A stretch of DNA of 7,315 nucleotides from Clostridiaceae bacterium (GTDB lineage Bacteria; Bacillota; Clostridia; Acetivibrionales; DTU013): contig JAAZKL010000375.1 in the NCBI GenBank assembly GCA_012799845.1, forward strand, positions 1 to 7,315. Reading direction: 5' to 3'. Made by a program: the position numbers and the translations under genes. Shown piece after piece: positions 6,829 through 7,315 of this stretch; positions within the stretch are counted from its first letter, which is position 1; each line of letters starts with the position of its first letter. The notes below the pieces were generated by a model that ran no database searches, was not told the origin of the DNA, and saw only the letters and a list, made by a program, of their open reading frames with translations.

Positions 6829-7315
6829 CATGTTCCCGGATTCCCGTTGGTATCGCAGTACAGCAGGCCTGCGTTTTTCACAGCGGACAGATCGTTTATC
6901 TCGTTATCAGCAAGGTACAGGAGCTGCAGATTTGCTCCCGGTTTTGAAACGGAAGTGATCTTATTTTCTGAAAGATGCAGGTATATCAGGTTATCGTGGG
7001 AGAGCAGCGGATCGGCATCCGTTATACGGTTCCCACGCAGCCCGACGTACTCGAGGGATTTCAGGCCGGAAAGCGGCGATACGTCCGTTATCGCATTGTT
7101 TGCGGCATAGAATTTTTTCAATGTTTTAACATCCGCGACGGCACTGATGTCGCTGATGCCGTTGCCTGAAATATCGAGCCGCTCCAGGTTTTTGAACTCC
7201 CTCAGTTTCTTCAGGTCGTCATTTGCCAGGCCGCAGTCGCGCAGCACAAGCTCCGTGATGTCCGACCTGTATCTTTTCCCGGCGATTTCGACCAGTACGA
7301 CGCTTTCGGCGGTGA
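6828..7315 (-). CDS. Leucine-rich-repeat protein, C-terminal part (5' end beyond window)
   Basis: The frame is open from the right edge (first complete codon at 7313) to TGA at 6830-6828, giving 161 visible residues. A lead-in, VVLVEIAGKRYRSDITELVL, is followed by about five repeats of 20-22 residues with the pattern LxxLxLxxNxIxDxxxL. Examples are LERLDISGNGISDIS, LKKFYAANNAITDVS, LEYVGLRGNRITDAD, LIYLHLSENKITSVS and LQLLYLADNEINDLS. The last repeat decays into CDTNGNPGT and stops, with no C-terminal cap, anchor or sorting signal. This is the SDS22/internalin-like repeat class, widespread in Firmicutes surface and signalling proteins, where it binds other proteins. Anything N-terminal, such as a membrane anchor, kinase or zinc ribbon, is out of view. 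GTG at 7247 is internal to the repeat lead-in and unlikely to be the true start. It is the first visible gene of the operon and ends 10 nt before the VWA start. Confidence 0.85.
   Translation of the reverse strand, partial: TAESVVLVEIAGKRYRSDITELVLRDCGLANDDLKKLREFKNLERLDISGNGISDISAVADVKTLKKFYAANNAITDVSPLSGLKSLEYVGLRGNRITDADPLLSHDNLIYLHLSENKITSVSKPGANLQLLYLADNEINDLSAVKNAGLLYCDTNGNPGT

Noticed and set aside
1..7315. CRISPR array, insertion sequence, tRNA or rRNA
   Set aside because: No spaced direct repeats, transposase motifs, terminal inverted repeats or RNA-gene sequences were seen. Nearly all of the window is coding on the minus strand.

Overview
The window looks like part of a Clostridia-type Firmicutes chromosome of moderate GC. 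The grounds are the family of the exonuclease/RecQ-like protein at the left end, purine-rich AGGAGG-type ribosome sites, and a near-consensus housekeeping promoter. No species can be named from the sequence. All five recognisable genes lie on the minus strand, so transcription runs from the right end to the left. The longer plus-strand open frames are shadows of these genes.

From right to left, bases 7315-1013 hold four tightly packed genes that look like one operon. They are the 3' end of a leucine-rich-repeat protein; a ~1290-residue membrane-anchored protein with TPR-like helices, a von Willebrand A domain with an intact metal site, and a long beta-rich C-terminal half; a secreted, C-terminally anchored protein built of fibronectin/Ig-like domains; and a small two-helix membrane protein with a cytoplasmic zinc ribbon. 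Junctions are 10 nt, 2 nt and a 17-bp overlap, and each downstream gene has its own ribosome site at the end of the gene before it. The predicted topologies fit together: the VWA and Ig proteins face outward and the zinc ribbon faces the cytosol. I infer a cell-envelope adhesion, sensing or assembly complex, but no substrate or pathway can be read from the sequence.

Bases 857-1012 are intergenic. They hold a good minus-strand promoter (TTGACG, 17 bp, TAAAAT with an extended -10 TG) and, in the predicted 5' leader, a strong 13-bp hairpin. No classical terminator with a T tract ends the operon.

Bases 1-856 hold the first 285 codons of a large exonuclease/RecQ-type protein. An N-terminal DEDD-type 3'-5' exonuclease domain is followed by a repeat-containing linker and a Cys cluster. 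The helicase motor expected from the family lies beyond the left edge.
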